Assembly (NCBI GenBank): GCA_937891445.1
Contig: CALAFV010000398.1
Span: forward strand, 1-6,212
Length of the DNA: 6,212 nucleotides
Direction: 5' to 3'
Origin: an uncultured Phycisphaerales bacterium
Lineage (GTDB): Bacteria > Planctomycetota > Phycisphaerae > Phycisphaerales > UBA1924
Shown here: positions 5,885 to 6,212 of the stretch, one piece after another
How the letters are laid out: each line of letters begins with the position of its first letter
Numbering within the stretch: position 1 is the first letter of the stretch
Notes under the pieces: generated by a model
Seen by the model: the letters and a program-made list of their open reading frames with translations, nothing else
Databases searched by the model: none
Told to the model about the DNA's origin: nothing
Made by a program: the position numbers and the translations under genes

Positions 5885-6212
5885 ATGAACCAGAGCGATC
5901 GATCCGGCGTGCACGAGATCCGCGCGAACGGCTCGGCGCCGACCGGGGGAGGGCCGGCCGGGGAGGCGGGGGCGGCAAGGGGGCATGAAGCGCAGCTTCG
6001 CGCGCTCACCCAGGTGCGGGAGGAGGTTGTGCAGGCGGCCGGCCTGATCGCCTCGGCCGGAGCGAGCCTGCGGTTTCCGCCGGATCACGACTTTGCGGGG
6101 GTGGCGGCGCTGGTGGAATCGGACGTGGCCGGGGAGGCGGACCGGAAAATGCGCTCGCTGCCGCCGGAGTCGATCGACCCGTCACCGGATGCGGCCCGGG
6201 TTTTCCGGGCTC
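5885..6212 (+). CDS. Unrecognised protein, N-terminal part (runs off window)
   Basis: From ATG 5885 the frame stays open for 109 codons to the last base, so the gene continues outside the window. AAGGGGG (5872-5878) six bases before the ATG is a good ribosome binding site. An in-frame ATG at 5864 would add seven residues (MNARGLG) but places that site inside the gene. The protein starts MNQSDRSGVHEIRANGS, followed by a flexible Gly/Ala-rich stretch to about residue 33. Next comes a probable helix with acidic and basic residues (HEAQLRALTQVREEVVQAAG, about 34-53) and then RFPPDHDFAGVAALVESDV and LPPESIDPSPDAARVFRA. There is no signal peptide, membrane segment or motif that I recognise. Codon choice (G/C at most third positions) fits a real gene of this genome. 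A cytoplasmic protein is likely; its function is unknown. Confidence 0.7.
   Translation, partial: MNQSDRSGVHEIRANGSAPTGGGPAGEAGAARGHEAQLRALTQVREEVVQAAGLIASAGASLRFPPDHDFAGVAALVESDVAGEADRKMRSLPPESIDPSPDAARVFRA

Noticed and set aside
3946..6009. Very long minus-strand open frame across the transporter gene (687 residues)
   Set aside because: The translation is almost entirely Arg/Pro/His/Gln, typical of an antisense frame of a GC-rich gene; the plus strand carries clear DASS motifs.

Overview
This GC-rich window looks like ordinary chromosome of a planctomycete, most likely a Phycisphaerae-type bacterium. The assignment rests on the combination of a DUF1501 protein, a secreted protein with a PEP-CTERM-like tail (VPLPGA, hydrophobic stretch, RRRR), and a two-domain sigma-70 factor whose region 2 reads STYACRAILKAFSR. 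It is an inference from gene content, not a phylogeny.

Layout. Bases 2-664 (+) are the 3' part of a DUF1501 gene. A strong hairpin at 688-727 separates it from a convergent gene for a small exported PEP-CTERM-like protein (745-1191, -). Bases 1192-1425 are non-coding and hold overlapping inverted repeats just upstream of that gene. On the minus strand, a manganese-type superoxide dismutase (1623-2258) is followed, with a 4-base overlap, by a gene for a 66-residue single-pass membrane protein (1426-1626). A non-coding stretch of about 600 bases (2259-2879) separates sodA from a divergent sigma-70 family factor (2880-3959, +). That stretch contains a sigma-70-like promoter, an ECF-like promoter, a perfect 21-base palindrome and several hairpins. 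The sigma gene ends at a textbook intrinsic terminator (3983-4017). Next comes a DASS/SLC13-type anion:sodium symporter (4099-5604, +), a 280-base non-coding gap, and the 5' end of an unrecognised gene (5885 onward, +) that runs off the window.

How the genes relate. Apart from the sodA/small membrane protein pair, the genes appear to be independent transcription units, so no multi-gene pathway is evident. I see no CRISPR array, tRNA, rRNA, insertion sequence, phage gene or defence system. The items most worth a second look are the sigma factor, whose region 2.3/2.4 lacks the usual promoter-melting tryptophan pair, together with its long structured upstream region; the coupled sodA-membrane protein pair; and the mutually exclusive hairpins ahead of the PEP-CTERM-like gene.
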